64,000 nucleotides of DNA from Archangium violaceum (GTDB lineage Bacteria > Myxococcota > Myxococcia > Myxococcales > Myxococcaceae). Positions 35,322 to 45,502 of this stretch are shown here, piece after piece. The notes beneath the pieces were generated by a model, which was given only the letters and a program-made list of their open reading frames with translations, ran no database searches and was not told where the DNA came from. Positions within the stretch are counted from its first letter, which is position 1. Each line of letters begins with the position of its first letter. The stretch spans positions 3,560,501-3,624,500 of the forward strand of contig NZ_CP069338.1 in assembly GCF_016859125.1 (NCBI RefSeq), given 5' to 3'. The position numbers and the translations under genes are program-made.

Positions 35322-35644
35322 ATGGGCTCTTCTCTGCGGCATACACAGGCGCGGGCCCGTATTGCAGCAGGAGGGGATTATTCCCTGGCGGTGCGTCCGG
35401 ATGGCACGGTCTGGGCAGCGGGCAATAACAACAATGGTCAACTGGGGGATGGGACCACGACCAGCAGCCCCACGCCGGTGCAGGTGAAAGGATTGAACGG
35501 GGTGGTGGCCATGGCGGCAGGGGTAGCCACTCGCTGGCGGTGAGCTCCGACGGCACCGTGTGGGCCTGGGGCGACAACGGCGCCGGCCAGCTCGGCAATC
35601 AAAACCCTCCGCTCGTCCCCACCCCCGTTCGCTCCCTGCTGTAG
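35322..35644 (+). pseudogene. RCC1-repeat protein remnant, frameshifted
   Basis: Two RCC1 propeller repeats are readable: AAGGDYSLAVRPDGTVWAAG with QLGDGTTTSSPTPVQV, then HSLAVSSDGTVWAWGDNGAG with QLGNQNPPLVPTPV, ending TAG at 35642. A one-base deletion in a G run near 35520 (GGCAGGGGTAGC) separates the two frames. Full-length myxobacterial RCC1 proteins have many more repeats and a signal peptide, so this is a truncated relic. The first in-frame ATG is at 35322. Confidence 0.6.
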
Positions 35645-35717
35645 GCGGTGAGCGCGACGCGCGGGCGCCCTGGAGCCCGCGCGGGTCCCCTTCTCCGTCG
35701 TCTATACGACTCTTTCG

Positions 35718-35745
35718 TTGAAAAACAAGCAATCTATGTTTTAAT
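35718..35745 (+). promoter_or_regulatory. AT-rich promoter candidate of the ricin-GH16 gene
   Basis: TTGAAA (35718-35723) and TTTAAT (35740-35745) lie 16 bp apart in an unusually AT-rich stretch for this genome, about 55 bp before the ATG. By-eye prediction. Confidence 0.35.
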
Positions 35746-35797
35746 TGAATTTCATGGGTGTGCTTGAATCCTGACACTCCAGGAGGATGCGTACCCG

Positions 35798-37495
35798 ATG
35801 GAATCATTCAAGAAGCTACTTCGGCGATGTGGCACGGCAGCCGTCGTCACGGGGGTGGTATTCGCCGCCCCCTCCGCGCTCGCGGCGACCACGACCATCG
35901 TCGCTCAGCATTCGAACAAATGTCTGGATGTTCGCGGTGGGCCCACGGCCACCGCGGATGGCGCGCTGATCGAACAATGGAGTTGCAGTGGCGAGGCCAA
36001 CCAGGCATGGACGCTGACCGACAAGGGCAACGGCCAATATCAACTGGTCGCGAGCAGCAGCGGCAAATGCGTCGAGGTGATCAATGGCGCGACCGCGAAT
36101 GGAGCGGGAATCCAGCAAGCGACCTGCTCGGGCCTGGCCAGACAACTCTGGAATCTCAGGAGCAAGGGGTCGGGCCGGTACGAAATCGTCGCCGTTTCCG
36201 GGGGACGCTGCCTGGATGTGACCGGCGGCCCCACCGCCACCGGGGATGGCGTACTGACCGAGCTATGGGATTGCACCGGCGAGGCCAACCAGTCGTGGGC
36301 GCTGACGCTTCCGCCCTCGACCTCGACCTCCGCGAAACCGCTCGTGGCGAGGCACTCCGGCAAGTGCATGGGAGTGAGGGGCGGGGTGACGGCCACCGCC
36401 AACGGCGACCGCATCGAGCAATGGAGCTGCACCGGCCAGTCCAACCAGGATTGGACGCTGAAGGACATGGGAAGCGGGCAGTACGAGCTCATCGCCAGGA
36501 ATAGCGGCAAGTGCATCGAGGCGATCAACGGCGGCACCGCCAACCTGACCGGCATCCAGCAGTGGGACTGCACGGGCCAACCCAGGCAATTGTGGAGCAT
36601 GCAGAGTGCCGGTGCCGCGGGTGAGTACAGGTTCGTCCACGTGCCCAGTGGCCGCTGCCTGGATGTGACCGGCGGCCCCACCGCCACCGGAGATGGCGCG
36701 CCGCTGGAGCTCTGGGATTGTACCGGTGAGGCCAACCAGACGTGGACGATCGGTGCGCCGACCACCCCACCGCCCCCTGGTGGCACTCCAGGCCCCTTCG
36801 GCCAGGACGCGAGCCTCTATACGCTGACGTTCTCCGACGAATTCGAGGGCACCAGCCTCGACACGAGCAAGTGGGTCGACCATCTCTGGTATCTGCCCTC
36901 GGACCCGACCCCGAACTACACGGTCGGTGGCGGCAGCCTCAAGATCTTCCCGGTGGCTGGCACCCCGTACATCCGCGATTACCGGCACATCACGACCGAC
37001 GGCAAGTACTACCAGACCTATGGCTATTTCGAGATCGAAGCCCGGCTGCCGTATGGAAGGGGGCCGTGGCCGGCGTTCTGGCTCTACAACCACGATTACG
37101 CGGATCCCTATCGCCCCGAGATCGACATCATGGAGGCCTATCCCGGAGGCGGTCCGACCAGCGGCTGGTCCAACTCGAGCCTGCGTCCCACGGCGTATGG
37201 CGCGACCATCTGGACGGGAGAGCCCGGGGTTCAAGGCGGCGCCAAGATGGTCCAGGCTGGCGTCGATCTCTCGGCCGGGTACCACAAGTACGCCGTGAAG
37301 TGGGAGCCCAACAGGCAGTCCTTCTATCTTGATGGCAACCTGGTCTACACCGCGAACGTGAGCATGCCCGACCGCATGTACATCCTGCTGAGCTTCCAGT
37401 TCGGAAGTGCCAGCGGCTCGGGCGATGCGTCGACGCCGACAGGACAGGGGAACGCGTTCGACATCCGCTACATCCGGGCTTGGAAGTTCAAGTAG
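35798..37495 (+). CDS. Secreted ricin-lectin and GH16 glucanase
   Basis: A 565-residue secreted protein. A Sec signal (ends near residue 30, SALAATTT) is followed by two ricin-type lectin domains (about 30-170 and 178-315), each built of repeats with the motifs KCLDVRGGPTATADGALIEQ-like and QxW (ANQAWTL, ARQLWNL). A Pro/Gly linker (PTTPPPPGGTPGP) joins them to a glycoside hydrolase family 16 domain (about 335-565) with the catalytic EIDIME at 441-446 (nucleophile and acid/base Glu). It probably cleaves beta-1,3-glucan or a related polymer while the lectins hold the substrate, fitting fungal-wall predation. ATG 35798 with AGGAGG 11 bp upstream. Followed 11 bp later by the convergent phosphotransferase gene. 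Confidence 0.9.
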   Translation: MESFKKLLRRCGTAAVVTGVVFAAPSALAATTTIVAQHSNKCLDVRGGPTATADGALIEQWSCSGEANQAWTLTDKGNGQYQLVASSSGKCVEVINGATANGAGIQQATCSGLARQLWNLRSKGSGRYEIVAVSGGRCLDVTGGPTATGDGVLTELWDCTGEANQSWALTLPPSTSTSAKPLVARHSGKCMGVRGGVTATANGDRIEQWSCTGQSNQDWTLKDMGSGQYELIARNSGKCIEAINGGTANLTGIQQWDCTGQPRQLWSMQSAGAAGEYRFVHVPSGRCLDVTGGPTATGDGAPLELWDCTGEANQTWTIGAPTTPPPPGGTPGPFGQDASLYTLTFSDEFEGTSLDTSKWVDHLWYLPSDPTPNYTVGGGSLKIFPVAGTPYIRDYRHITTDGKYYQTYGYFEIEARLPYGRGPWPAFWLYNHDYADPYRPEIDIMEAYPGGGPTSGWSNSSLRPTAYGATIWTGEPGVQGGAKMVQAGVDLSAGYHKYAVKWEPNRQSFYLDGNLVYTANVSMPDRMYILLSFQFGSASGSGDASTPTGQGNAFDIRYIRAWKFK

Positions 37496-37506
37496 CGGGT
37501 CGGCTT

Positions 37507-38447
37507 CTAGCGCGCGAGGTTGTCCTTCAGCAGGGCGAGACCGAACCCCCAGTGGCCGTCCGCCGTGCCGAGCTTCAGCGCGCCGGCCCGCATCCGCTGA
37601 TAGAACTCGCCGAGCGAGGGGACGGAGTCGAGCGTCTCCTCGCCGGTGGCTCCCGCGTGCTTCAGCTGGCGGGCGAGGTGTAGCTGGAACGAGCCGGCGA
37701 GTGCCGCCGCCAGCCGGCGGGTGTAGGTGAAGCGGTGGGGGAGCTCCGCGAACCGCGTGCCCTCGTAGGCCGAGAGCAGGCGCATGCAGGTTCCTTCGTC
37801 CATGCGCAGGAAGACGGAGAGCACCGCGAGATCGTAGTAGGCGTCCATCGGCCCGGCGGTGGCCCAGTCGAGTATGAGGATCGCCTCGCCGTCGTAGACG
37901 AGGTTGGTGGGGTTGAGGTCGTTGTGGCCGAGGACCAGGGCACGTTCGCGGGTGGGTGGATTCTCGCTGAGCACGCGCTGGACCGTGTCGCCGACGAAGT
38001 CCGGGAGGGCGAAGCCGGCCAGGAGGCCGTCCCAGACCTGGGCGAGGAACTCGCGGGGCTCTCGCATGCGCGCATCGGCGGGGAGGGGGAGCGCGTGGAT
38101 GCGGCGCACGGTACGGCCGAGCTGGGTGAGCGCGGCTTCGTGGGTGCGCGGGTCCCCGTAGAAGGCCCCGAACGAGCGGTCGGAGACGAATGCGGTCAAG
38201 ACCGCGCGCCGCGCCTCGTCGACGTGGACGATGCGAGGCGCGAGGCCCGCGTCGGCGGCGAGCCGTTGGATATGGAGCGCGGGGCGCCAGTCGGCATCGT
38301 TCTCTGCCTCGCCGGCGATCTTGAGCACGAATGACTGACCGGCGGTCTCGACGCGGTAGACGCCGGCGCCCGAGAGCCCCGCGGCGATCCGGGTGATGGT
38401 GGTGGTGGGTCCTCTGAGGTCCGGGGCAAGCAGTCTGCGACGGTCAT
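37507..38447 (-). pseudogene. Aminoglycoside-phosphotransferase-family kinase, probable N-terminal frameshift
   Basis: The kinase body is intact: N-lobe TTTITRIAAGLSGAGVYRVE with the Lys in SFVLKIAGEA, catalytic loop LVLGHNDLNPTNLVY and metal-binding LILDWATAG. These are the marks of the APH/choline-kinase-like fold. The first clear ATG (38447, MTVA) is in a different frame; one missing base near 38434 would connect MTVA to LLAPDLRG. The body's own frame has no upstream ATG and its first GTG (38328) lies inside the N-lobe. Either the gene is frameshifted, there is a base error, or a non-standard start (CTG) is used. The substrate could be a sugar, amino alcohol or antibiotic; no resistance claim is possible. 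Confidence 0.65.
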
Positions 38448-38554
38448 GTTCGACTCCGGCGCGAGGGGCGCGGGTCAGTCGCGCGAGGCGGAGTCTATAC
38501 CATGCGTTGGCCGGCTCGGGTCCACGGCCGCCCCGGCGGTTGCATCGCGTTGAA

Positions 38555-38773
38555 TCAGCGGGCCGTGCGTGCCCGCGGCAACAGGCGGACCAGCAGGGCA
38601 GCCAGCGCCGAGGCGGTCTCCAGCAACGTCACCGCCACCCACCCCCACCGGGCCAGCATGAGGCTGCCGCTTGCCGCTCCGATGAACACGCTGACGAACA
38701 ACACGGCGTTGAGCCTGCTGCGTGCTGCGGGAGCGATGCCAAAGACGATCGTCTGATGTGCCACGAGCGTGAG
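38555..38773 (-). pseudogene. 3' remnant of an MFS transporter
   Basis: About 70 codons end at 38555 and match the last two helices of a major facilitator transporter: HQTIVFGIAPAARSRLNAVL, FVSVFIGAASGSLM, then RWGWVAVTLLETASALAALL. The other ten helices are absent and no start is visible, so it is a relic of a deleted gene. Confidence 0.55.
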
Positions 38774-38952
38774 CTTTAGAGCGCCAGGCGCCTCGGGCCT
38801 GTGTCTACCCTCCGGGCGTGGCGTCGCGGCTGACACGCCCATGACGCGTCAGCAGCGCCCGATGGACACGTCCGATGCCTCAGCATACCGGCGCCGCGCA
38901 CGGCCTTGCTAGTATCCTCCGTCAATGGCGCCGTAGCGAAAAGAGGTGTGCC

Positions 38953-40578
38953 GTGGCGGAGATCTGGGATTCGTCGAAGCTTGCAGCAAAGATGCAGGAG
39001 AACCCCTCGCTGTGGAGTTCCTTGCCCGAAGAGTGGAGGGCCCCGGTTGCTGGTATCGTCCTGGCCGACAAAGGGATGCGCAAGCTGAACCGCATTAGCG
39101 GCCGCCTGAAGCGTGGCGCGGTGTCTCAATTCCAGAATGCAGCCGATGTTGCGGCGTCGCTCGATGCGACCATCCTTGGCCGTTACGCGCTGTTGCGATT
39201 CTGGTGCTCGGAGAAAAAGCCGAACGAGCAGCAGTTTTATATCAACAACCAGTTGCTCACGGCGATGGCCGCTGCTGGCACGGACGACGAAGTCGTGAGC
39301 GAGCTTACCGACAGGCTTGATGCGCAGTGGAAGGAGCGAAACCTGCGCTCGAACGTGATCGTCATCGCGCATCGTGGAGACGGTGCCACTTTCGAGAAGG
39401 TTCGTAAGGTATACGAGCGGCAACTGTTCGACAGTCTTTTCTATACGCACGAGAACGAGAACAGCGAAGCGGCCGTGGTCAAGGCGCTCGATGCATGGCG
39501 GCAAAAGAAGCTGAGCGGTGTCGAATGCGACGTCTGGTTCAGTCAGGATCGAGTTCCCGTTGTCACCCATACGCAACACATTGAGGCGCTGTATCAGCAA
39601 GAGCAGGATAAGACCCGGTTGCCCTCTGGTGGGGTGCGGATCAACCAGGTAAACGCCAACAGTCTGCCGCCGAGGTTCCTCACTCTCGATCGATGGCTTC
39701 AAATCGTCGAGGCTTATGTGGGGGTGCATTCAGCCGAGCTCACTGGCGATAAGATGCTTCGTCTTGAAATCGAGATGAAGGACACCAACCTCGCGTTCGG
39801 CGGGGGCGTTCCGCAAGACACCAAGACAGCGGTTCTGGAGAGATGGCGGGCCATCGAGCGGGTGGTGAGCCGGTTCCTGAAGTCTTGCAACAGGCCCAGC
39901 CTCTACCAGGTCGCCCTCTTCAACGGATCAGAGGCTCCCAAGAGCGCCTTGGACAAGGCCATGGGGGAAAATAAGACACTTCGCTCGAGCGTCGTGTACG
40001 GGGGGAGCCCCGTTGATCCAGACACCGCTGGCCTGCAGGAGGTCCGGTATGGTTTGCACAGCAGCGGACTTCTGCGGATGATGTACAGCGGCAAGTTCGC
40101 GGGAAGAATCGTGACACTCGCACCGGGAGTCGAAGCGCTCCCGGTCTCACTGGACATGACGACTCAGCTGAGTACGCTCGGAGAGTGGATCGAGAACATC
40201 GAGTCCTTGACGGTCGAGCAAGCAATCCAGTGCGCGAGGTTGCGCGTGCTTCTGGATTTGTTCGACCAGATGAAGACTGGCGCACTGCCCGTGGAGCGAA
40301 AGCCGCTTCGCATCCAGGTCCTTACGGACTTTTGCTCCCTTGGAGCGAAATTCATCGTCAAGAAGCGGGCAACGCCCATCGCGAAGGGGCTTTTTTCAAG
40401 GCCTTATGATGTGAATCTGCTGCGCTGTGTATGGCAGAAGTACGGCCTTGACAAGCCCGACCATCAAGATGTGAGGCAGAGGGTCTGCGAGGCGTTGAAT
40501 ACGTGCGGCAGCGATCAGGAGAAGCTGATCGAGTTCGGAAGTAGGTTCCTCCAGTTGATCGGTGATTGGTACAACTGA
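38953..40578 (+). CDS. GDPD-domain protein with large C-terminal region, possibly acquired
   Basis: A 541-residue cytoplasmic protein. The glycerophosphodiester phosphodiesterase motif set is visible at about 135-220: VIVIAHRGDG, HENENSEAAVVKALDAW, GVECDVWFSQDRVPVVTHT (catalytic His pair and metal-binding Glu/Asp). Another metal-site candidate, RLEIEMKD, follows at about 272. The N-terminal 130 and C-terminal 200 residues are not recognised. It starts at GTG 38953 (AGAGG upstream); an earlier in-frame ATG at 38875 is possible. Base composition is lower in G+C than its neighbours (about 53% in one counted 60-base row), which suggests transfer. It may be a lone hydrolase or an effector with phosphodiesterase activity. 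Confidence 0.65.
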   Translation: MAEIWDSSKLAAKMQENPSLWSSLPEEWRAPVAGIVLADKGMRKLNRISGRLKRGAVSQFQNAADVAASLDATILGRYALLRFWCSEKKPNEQQFYINNQLLTAMAAAGTDDEVVSELTDRLDAQWKERNLRSNVIVIAHRGDGATFEKVRKVYERQLFDSLFYTHENENSEAAVVKALDAWRQKKLSGVECDVWFSQDRVPVVTHTQHIEALYQQEQDKTRLPSGGVRINQVNANSLPPRFLTLDRWLQIVEAYVGVHSAELTGDKMLRLEIEMKDTNLAFGGGVPQDTKTAVLERWRAIERVVSRFLKSCNRPSLYQVALFNGSEAPKSALDKAMGENKTLRSSVVYGGSPVDPDTAGLQEVRYGLHSSGLLRMMYSGKFAGRIVTLAPGVEALPVSLDMTTQLSTLGEWIENIESLTVEQAIQCARLRVLLDLFDQMKTGALPVERKPLRIQVLTDFCSLGAKFIVKKRATPIAKGLFSRPYDVNLLRCVWQKYGLDKPDHQDVRQRVCEALNTCGSDQEKLIEFGSRFLQLIGDWYN

Positions 40579-40820
40579 TCAGCGAAAGCGAGGAGGGCCC
40601 TCGCTGAGGTCTTTTGAAAGGGTGGCCTTTGGAACCAGCCCTTTCAAGGTGCTGGAGGTGGTGCTTCCAGATCGCACTGGACGTCTTCGCCTGTGCCCTC
40701 CGTGGCGGCAGGCTCACAGGGGGGCCAGGAGCGCGAGCGTTGCTCTGCTTCGTCCCCGCCTCCACCTCACGAACCAGGGCCTCGGGACTCTACCTTTCCC
40801 TGTAGCGCGAGGAGTCGCCC

Positions 40821-43800
40821 ATGGGGGATGGTGCGGAGGAACTCGAGGACTTCACTGACTTCAGTGACTCCTTCCTGAAGGAGATCGCTCGGGCGCCCGT
40901 TCCCTCCCGGATGCCGGCGCCTGGCTCACTGCTGGGTGGCCGGGACGAGCGCCGGTTCGAGGTTCTCGACGCGCTGGGGGGCGGCGCCATGGGGCAGGTC
41001 TTCCGTGCTCGGGACGCGGAGCTGCAGCGCGTCGTGGCCCTCAAGTTCTTCCTGCCACGTGTCGCGGGAACGAAGGAGGAGGCGCTTGGCGCGATGCTGC
41101 GTCAGGAAGCACGCGCCATCGCTCAGCTCGACCACGAGAACATCGTCCGCATCTTCGATATGGGCGAGTGGGGCGGCGCACCCTGGGAGCCCCTGGTCCC
41201 CTTCCTCGTCATGGAGTGTCTGGACGGGGAGTCACTCGGTTCGCTCCTCAGCCGGGAGCGTCCGGGGCTGCGGCGTGTGCTGGGCATCATGCAGGGCGTG
41301 GCCAGGGGGCTGGCGCATGCGCACGAGCGCCACATCGTCCACCGTGACCTCAAGCCGAGCAATGTCTTCCTCACCCGGCAAGGCACGGTGAAGCTGCTCG
41401 ACTTCGGACTGGCGCACCTCCTGGGGTCCGGCTCGCACGTGCCCTTCCTCCCCACGGCCGGAACGCCCCCCTACATGGCACCGGAGCAGTGGCGGGGTGA
41501 GCCGCAGGATGCGCGCACCGATCTCTGGGCCGCGGGGGTGATGCTCTACGAGCTGCTCACCGGCGAGCTGCCCTATCCAAGCGTCAACCTGGAGGAGCTG
41601 CGTGCCCGCGTGCTCTCTCCCGAGCCGGTGCCCTCGGTCCGCGAGCGGGCTCCAGAGCTGTCCCAAGAGGTAGCGCGGCTGGTGTCCCTGCTGCTGGAGA
41701 AGGAGCCTGGCCGGCGGCTGCCCAGCGCGACCGCGTTGGCCGAGCGGCTGCACCAATTGGAGACGCAACTCGGGCCGTGGCGCGAGGAGCCGCATGCCCT
41801 GGGTCCTCAGCGCCGGCAGGTGGCGCTCGTGTCCTGCGGGTTGGTGGGATTGGCTCGGCTCTCCGAGAAGCCCGACCCCGAGGATTCCCTCGAGATGGAG
41901 GAAGACTTCCACCGCAGGTGCTCGCGGGTCATCCAGCGGCACGAGGGCTTCGTCACCCATTGGCTCGGCCAGGAGGTGCTCGCCTGTTTCGGCTACCCGG
42001 TGGCCCGTGAGGACGATTCGGTACGTGCGGTGCGTGCGGGGCTCGACCTGCTCAGGTGCTTTCAGGAGGAGCCGCCTCGCCTGCCGGGGCACGCGCTCTC
42101 CGTGGGGGTGGGGATCCACACCGACGCGGTGGTGTTCACCGTCTCCGCCCAGCAGTCGTCAGGGACAGCACCCGCCATCCAGGGAGAGGCACAGCAGATC
42201 GCTTCCCGGCTGGCGGAGCTGGCGGGGTCTGGAGGCGTGGCAATCGGCGGTAACACCTTGCTGCTGGTGCGCGGCGCCTTCGAGACCGAGCCTCTCGTCA
42301 ACCAGGATCCCCCTGGGCCGGTGGGCGGACAGCGCCTGGACGCCTGGCGTGTGCTGCGCGAGCGCGAGGCGGTGATGCGCTTCGAGCGGGTGCTCGCCAC
42401 CGGTCACGTCTCCCGCATGGTGGGGCGGGAGCGGGAGCTTCGGATGCTCCTCGCTCTCTGGGAGGAGGCCCGGGAAGGGCGGGGCTCCTTCGTGCTCATC
42501 CGTGGGGAGGCGGGTATCGGTAAGTCCCGTCTCATCCAGGAGCTGAGCAGCCGGCTTTCCCCGGAGTCGGCCTACCTCGTCCAGGGCCAGTGCTGGCCGC
42601 GGCTCGAGAGCAGCGCCTTTGCTCCCGTCATCGATTTGCTATGGCGGCGCTTCTTTCCTGGCGAACCCCGCGTGCGCTCGCGGCGGGAGCTGCGCGGCCA
42701 TCTCGAGTCGTTGCTGGGTGCTCTGGGTCTGCTTCGCGAGCCCAAACTGGATGCGCGGTACATCGACGGTCTCGCGTCCCTGCTCTCGCCAGCCGGCGCG
42801 GAGGAGACTCCGTCCATTGGGCTCTCGTTGGAGCAGCGGGAGAGCAAGCGGTGGCTCCTCGATGCGCTGCGGGCCCTGCTCTTGCGGATGGCGGAACATC
42901 GGCCGGTTCTCTCCGTGATGGAGGACCTGCACTGGGCTGATCCGTCCACCCTGGAGCTGCTCGGAGTCATGTTGGAGCACATCGGGAAGGAGCGGGTGCT
43001 CGTCGTGCTCAGCGCGCGCACCGGGTTCGAGCCTCCCTGGCCGCCGCGGCCCGGGTTCCATCGGCTCGAGCTCGGCCGGCTGTCGGAGGAGTCCACTTCT
43101 GCCCTGGTGCGGGAGGTGGCCAGGGGCCGGGAGCTGCCGGAAGAGCGGCTCGCGCAGCTCGTGGCGAAGACGGAGGGCATCCCGCTCTTCATCGAGGAGA
43201 TGGCTCGCCTGATGATCGAGCGGGCACCTGGCGCGATACCGCTCACCCTTCACGAGTTGCTCGCGAGCCGGCTCGACGCGCTCGCGCCCCGGCAGCGGAC
43301 GTTGGTCTGGTTCGCTGCCGGGGTGGGCCGCCGCTTCACCGGGGCCTTGCTGGCCGCGCTCACTCGACGGAGTGAGGCCGAGCTGCGTGAGGACCTCGCG
43401 TCCCTGGTGGCGGCCGGAATCTTCCAGCGGGACGACTCCGAGGAGCCGGGCTACCAGTTCCACCATGCGCTGCTGCAGGATGTGGCCTGGCAATCCCTTC
43501 CGCGTGGTCGCCGGCGGGAGTTCCACCGGCACATCGCCCAGGTGCTGGAGGCGCGGTTCCCCGGCGTGGTGGGCGCCCAGCCCGAGGTGCTCGCCCATCA
43601 CTACACCGAGGCGGGGGAGCTCGAGCGGGCCCTTCGCTACCGGATGCGCGCTGTGACTCTTGCGTTCCAGCGTTCGGCCAACCTGGAGGCCATCGTGCAT
43701 GTGCGGCGGGCGCTGGCTCTGCTGCGAAGCCTTCCGGATGCCTCACGACGGAGCGGCGAAGAGATGATGCTGCTCAATTCGCTCGGCATCGCGCTGATGA

Positions 43801-44942
43801 GCACCCAGGGCTATGGCGTGCCCGAGATCGAGCAGACCTACACCCGCGCGTTGGAGCTCTTCGAGCAGGAGGGGGAGTCTCTCCCGTACCTCGAGCTGCT
43901 GTGGACGTGGTTGTGCACCTACTTCATCTCCGGCGGGCGTCTCTCGCTGGCGCACGAGCTGGCCGTGCGGCTCCTGACCCTGGGCCAGAGACGGGGAGAC
44001 AAGAGATTGAGTGCCCATGCCTACCGGAATCTGGCGAGCATCTCCCGCCAACGGGGGGAGCTCCTCGAGAGTCTGGAACTGCTCGACCAGGCGAGGGTGC
44101 TTTCCGCGGAAGAGTCGCTCCTGGCCTTTCCCCTCAGCGGTCTTTGGGTTGATTTGGAGGTGTTGGATTCGAGCTTCATCTGTCTCACCCGGCTGGCCCT
44201 GGGCGATGTGCGGCGGGCGTGGCAGCTCGGCCTCGAGGCATTGGCGCGAGCCAGACGGATGAACCACCCCGGGACCCTGAACCTCGTGCTGGTCTGCCTG
44301 ACGAGTGCCGCCCAGCTCCACCGGGATGTCCAACGTACCCTGGAGTGGGCGGAAGAGGGCATGCTCGCCGCGTCCAGGGTCTGGCTCAGGCCCTCGGAGG
44401 AGGTATTGAGGGGCTTCCGTGGCTGGGCATTGGCCAGACTGGGGCGACGCAAGGAGGGGCTCGAAGCTCTGCGCAAGAGCTTCGGGCAGTTGAGGCGGAT
44501 GGAGGCCTGGAGCTTCGTCCCCTACCTCCAGGGACTGCTCGCGGAGGTGCAGGGGAGTCTGGGGCAGGTACACGAGGGACTGGCCTCGGTGGAGGAGGCC
44601 CTGGAATGCATGGACAAGCTCGGTGACCGCTTTGTCGTTCCCGAAATGCACCGCATCCGGGGGGAACTCCTGCGGTTGCGCGGAGAGAACGGCGAGGCGA
44701 TGCGTTGTTTCCTCCGGGCCTGCATCATGGCCCATCGCGAAAGGGCCGCCCTGCTCGAGCTGCGCGCGACGGTCGCTCTGGCTCGGCTGCTGCGGGACAC
44801 GGGGCACGACGTGCAGGCCCGCCGGAGGTTGGTGCGGGCCTTCTACGGGTCCAGGGTGGATTCCGAGGCCGTGGACTTCCAGGATGCCCGGGTCCTGCTC
44901 GAGCAGTTCTCGACGCCGCAGGAGGGCCTTGAGGCCCGGTGA
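40821..44942 (+). CDS. Ser/Thr kinase - degenerate cyclase - AAA ATPase - TPR fusion protein
   Basis: A 1373-residue protein with four parts. (1) Ser/Thr kinase, about 45-305: GGGAMG loop at 53-58, Lys75, HRDLKPSN (174-181), DFG (194-196), APEQ; all catalytic residues present. (2) Class III cyclase-like region, about 330-500, in which both metal-binding Asp are lost: the normal FCDLVGST reads SCGLVGLA, and YLGDGLL reads WLGQEVL. So no cyclic nucleotide is made; it may bind ligand. (3) AAA/STAND ATPase, about 530-800, with Walker A GEAGIGKSRLI near 563. (4) TPR-rich helical tail, about 880-1350. This matches the large signalling ATPases abundant in myxobacteria. ATG 40821 with GAGGAG upstream. 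Targets unknown. Confidence 0.85.
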   Translation: MGDGAEELEDFTDFSDSFLKEIARAPVPSRMPAPGSLLGGRDERRFEVLDALGGGAMGQVFRARDAELQRVVALKFFLPRVAGTKEEALGAMLRQEARAIAQLDHENIVRIFDMGEWGGAPWEPLVPFLVMECLDGESLGSLLSRERPGLRRVLGIMQGVARGLAHAHERHIVHRDLKPSNVFLTRQGTVKLLDFGLAHLLGSGSHVPFLPTAGTPPYMAPEQWRGEPQDARTDLWAAGVMLYELLTGELPYPSVNLEELRARVLSPEPVPSVRERAPELSQEVARLVSLLLEKEPGRRLPSATALAERLHQLETQLGPWREEPHALGPQRRQVALVSCGLVGLARLSEKPDPEDSLEMEEDFHRRCSRVIQRHEGFVTHWLGQEVLACFGYPVAREDDSVRAVRAGLDLLRCFQEEPPRLPGHALSVGVGIHTDAVVFTVSAQQSSGTAPAIQGEAQQIASRLAELAGSGGVAIGGNTLLLVRGAFETEPLVNQDPPGPVGGQRLDAWRVLREREAVMRFERVLATGHVSRMVGRERELRMLLALWEEAREGRGSFVLIRGEAGIGKSRLIQELSSRLSPESAYLVQGQCWPRLESSAFAPVIDLLWRRFFPGEPRVRSRRELRGHLESLLGALGLLREPKLDARYIDGLASLLSPAGAEETPSIGLSLEQRESKRWLLDALRALLLRMAEHRPVLSVMEDLHWADPSTLELLGVMLEHIGKERVLVVLSARTGFEPPWPPRPGFHRLELGRLSEESTSALVREVARGRELPEERLAQLVAKTEGIPLFIEEMARLMIERAPGAIPLTLHELLASRLDALAPRQRTLVWFAAGVGRRFTGALLAALTRRSEAELREDLASLVAAGIFQRDDSEEPGYQFHHALLQDVAWQSLPRGRRREFHRHIAQVLEARFPGVVGAQPEVLAHHYTEAGELERALRYRMRAVTLAFQRSANLEAIVHVRRALALLRSLPDASRRSGEEMMLLNSLGIALMSTQGYGVPEIEQTYTRALELFEQEGESLPYLELLWTWLCTYFISGGRLSLAHELAVRLLTLGQRRGDKRLSAHAYRNLASISRQRGELLESLELLDQARVLSAEESLLAFPLSGLWVDLEVLDSSFICLTRLALGDVRRAWQLGLEALARARRMNHPGTLNLVLVCLTSAAQLHRDVQRTLEWAEEGMLAASRVWLRPSEEVLRGFRGWALARLGRRKEGLEALRKSFGQLRRMEAWSFVPYLQGLLAEVQGSLGQVHEGLASVEEALECMDKLGDRFVVPEMHRIRGELLRLRGENGEAMRCFLRACIMAHRERAALLELRATVALARLLRDTGHDVQARRRLVRAFYGSRVDSEAVDFQDARVLLEQFSTPQEGLEAR

Positions 44943-45502
44943 CGGGCGGAGGGTGTCAGGGAAGTTGAGCGGCACCACGTGGCACGAAGGCAATAGTCCG
45001 ACCAGTGCCCGTCAAACATTATTTCCCTGTTTGAATCCATCCAACGTATTGACACGCCTTCACGCGATTCATCGGCGTCTCACCGGGCGCGGTGAAGCGG
45101 AATCGGGAAGCCGCGGACGGCGTACGACGGTGGAGCCGACCCGCTCCGGTTCCCTGGCCAGCGACTACCTCTTGCGCCTGCCCAGGGGCGCGCGCCCCTC
45201 AAGGGCGCGGCAAGCAGGTCGTCCGGCGTCGGATAGCAGAACAGGCTCGCCGAGAATGTCCGCCGAATCCCCCACGGCTCACCGGGACGCGCGTGAAAAA
45301 TGCGCGCAGGCTCCACCTCGTCCGTGCTCCGCTGCAAGAGCGCGAAGTTCTCGGGCGGCTGTCGACGGGTGGAGGCTTGGTGCATGGCCGCTGCGGTTAT
45401 TAAGACAGGGGGTGCAGACCGCGTGCGCGCGTGCAATCGTGGGGGCTGACGTAACGGCACGGGCGTCCTGATGTCTCAGGCCCTTTCACGCACGGAGTTT
45501 CC
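44943..45502. other. Intergenic region with no recognised gene
   Basis: 560 bp. No frame has convincing coding character on either strand. A 14-bp perfect palindrome (GGGGCGCGCGCCCC, about 45184-45197) and an AT-richer patch around 45010-45060 (promoter-like) are the only notable marks. Confidence 0.4.

Noticed and set aside
41821-42330. Active class III adenylate cyclase inside the large kinase
   Set aside because: Both metal-binding Asp residues are missing in the aligned motifs.
45080-45460. A minus-strand open frame in the gap before the beta-helix lipoprotein
   Set aside because: Low-complexity Pro/Arg/Ala translation with no motif and no ribosome site.
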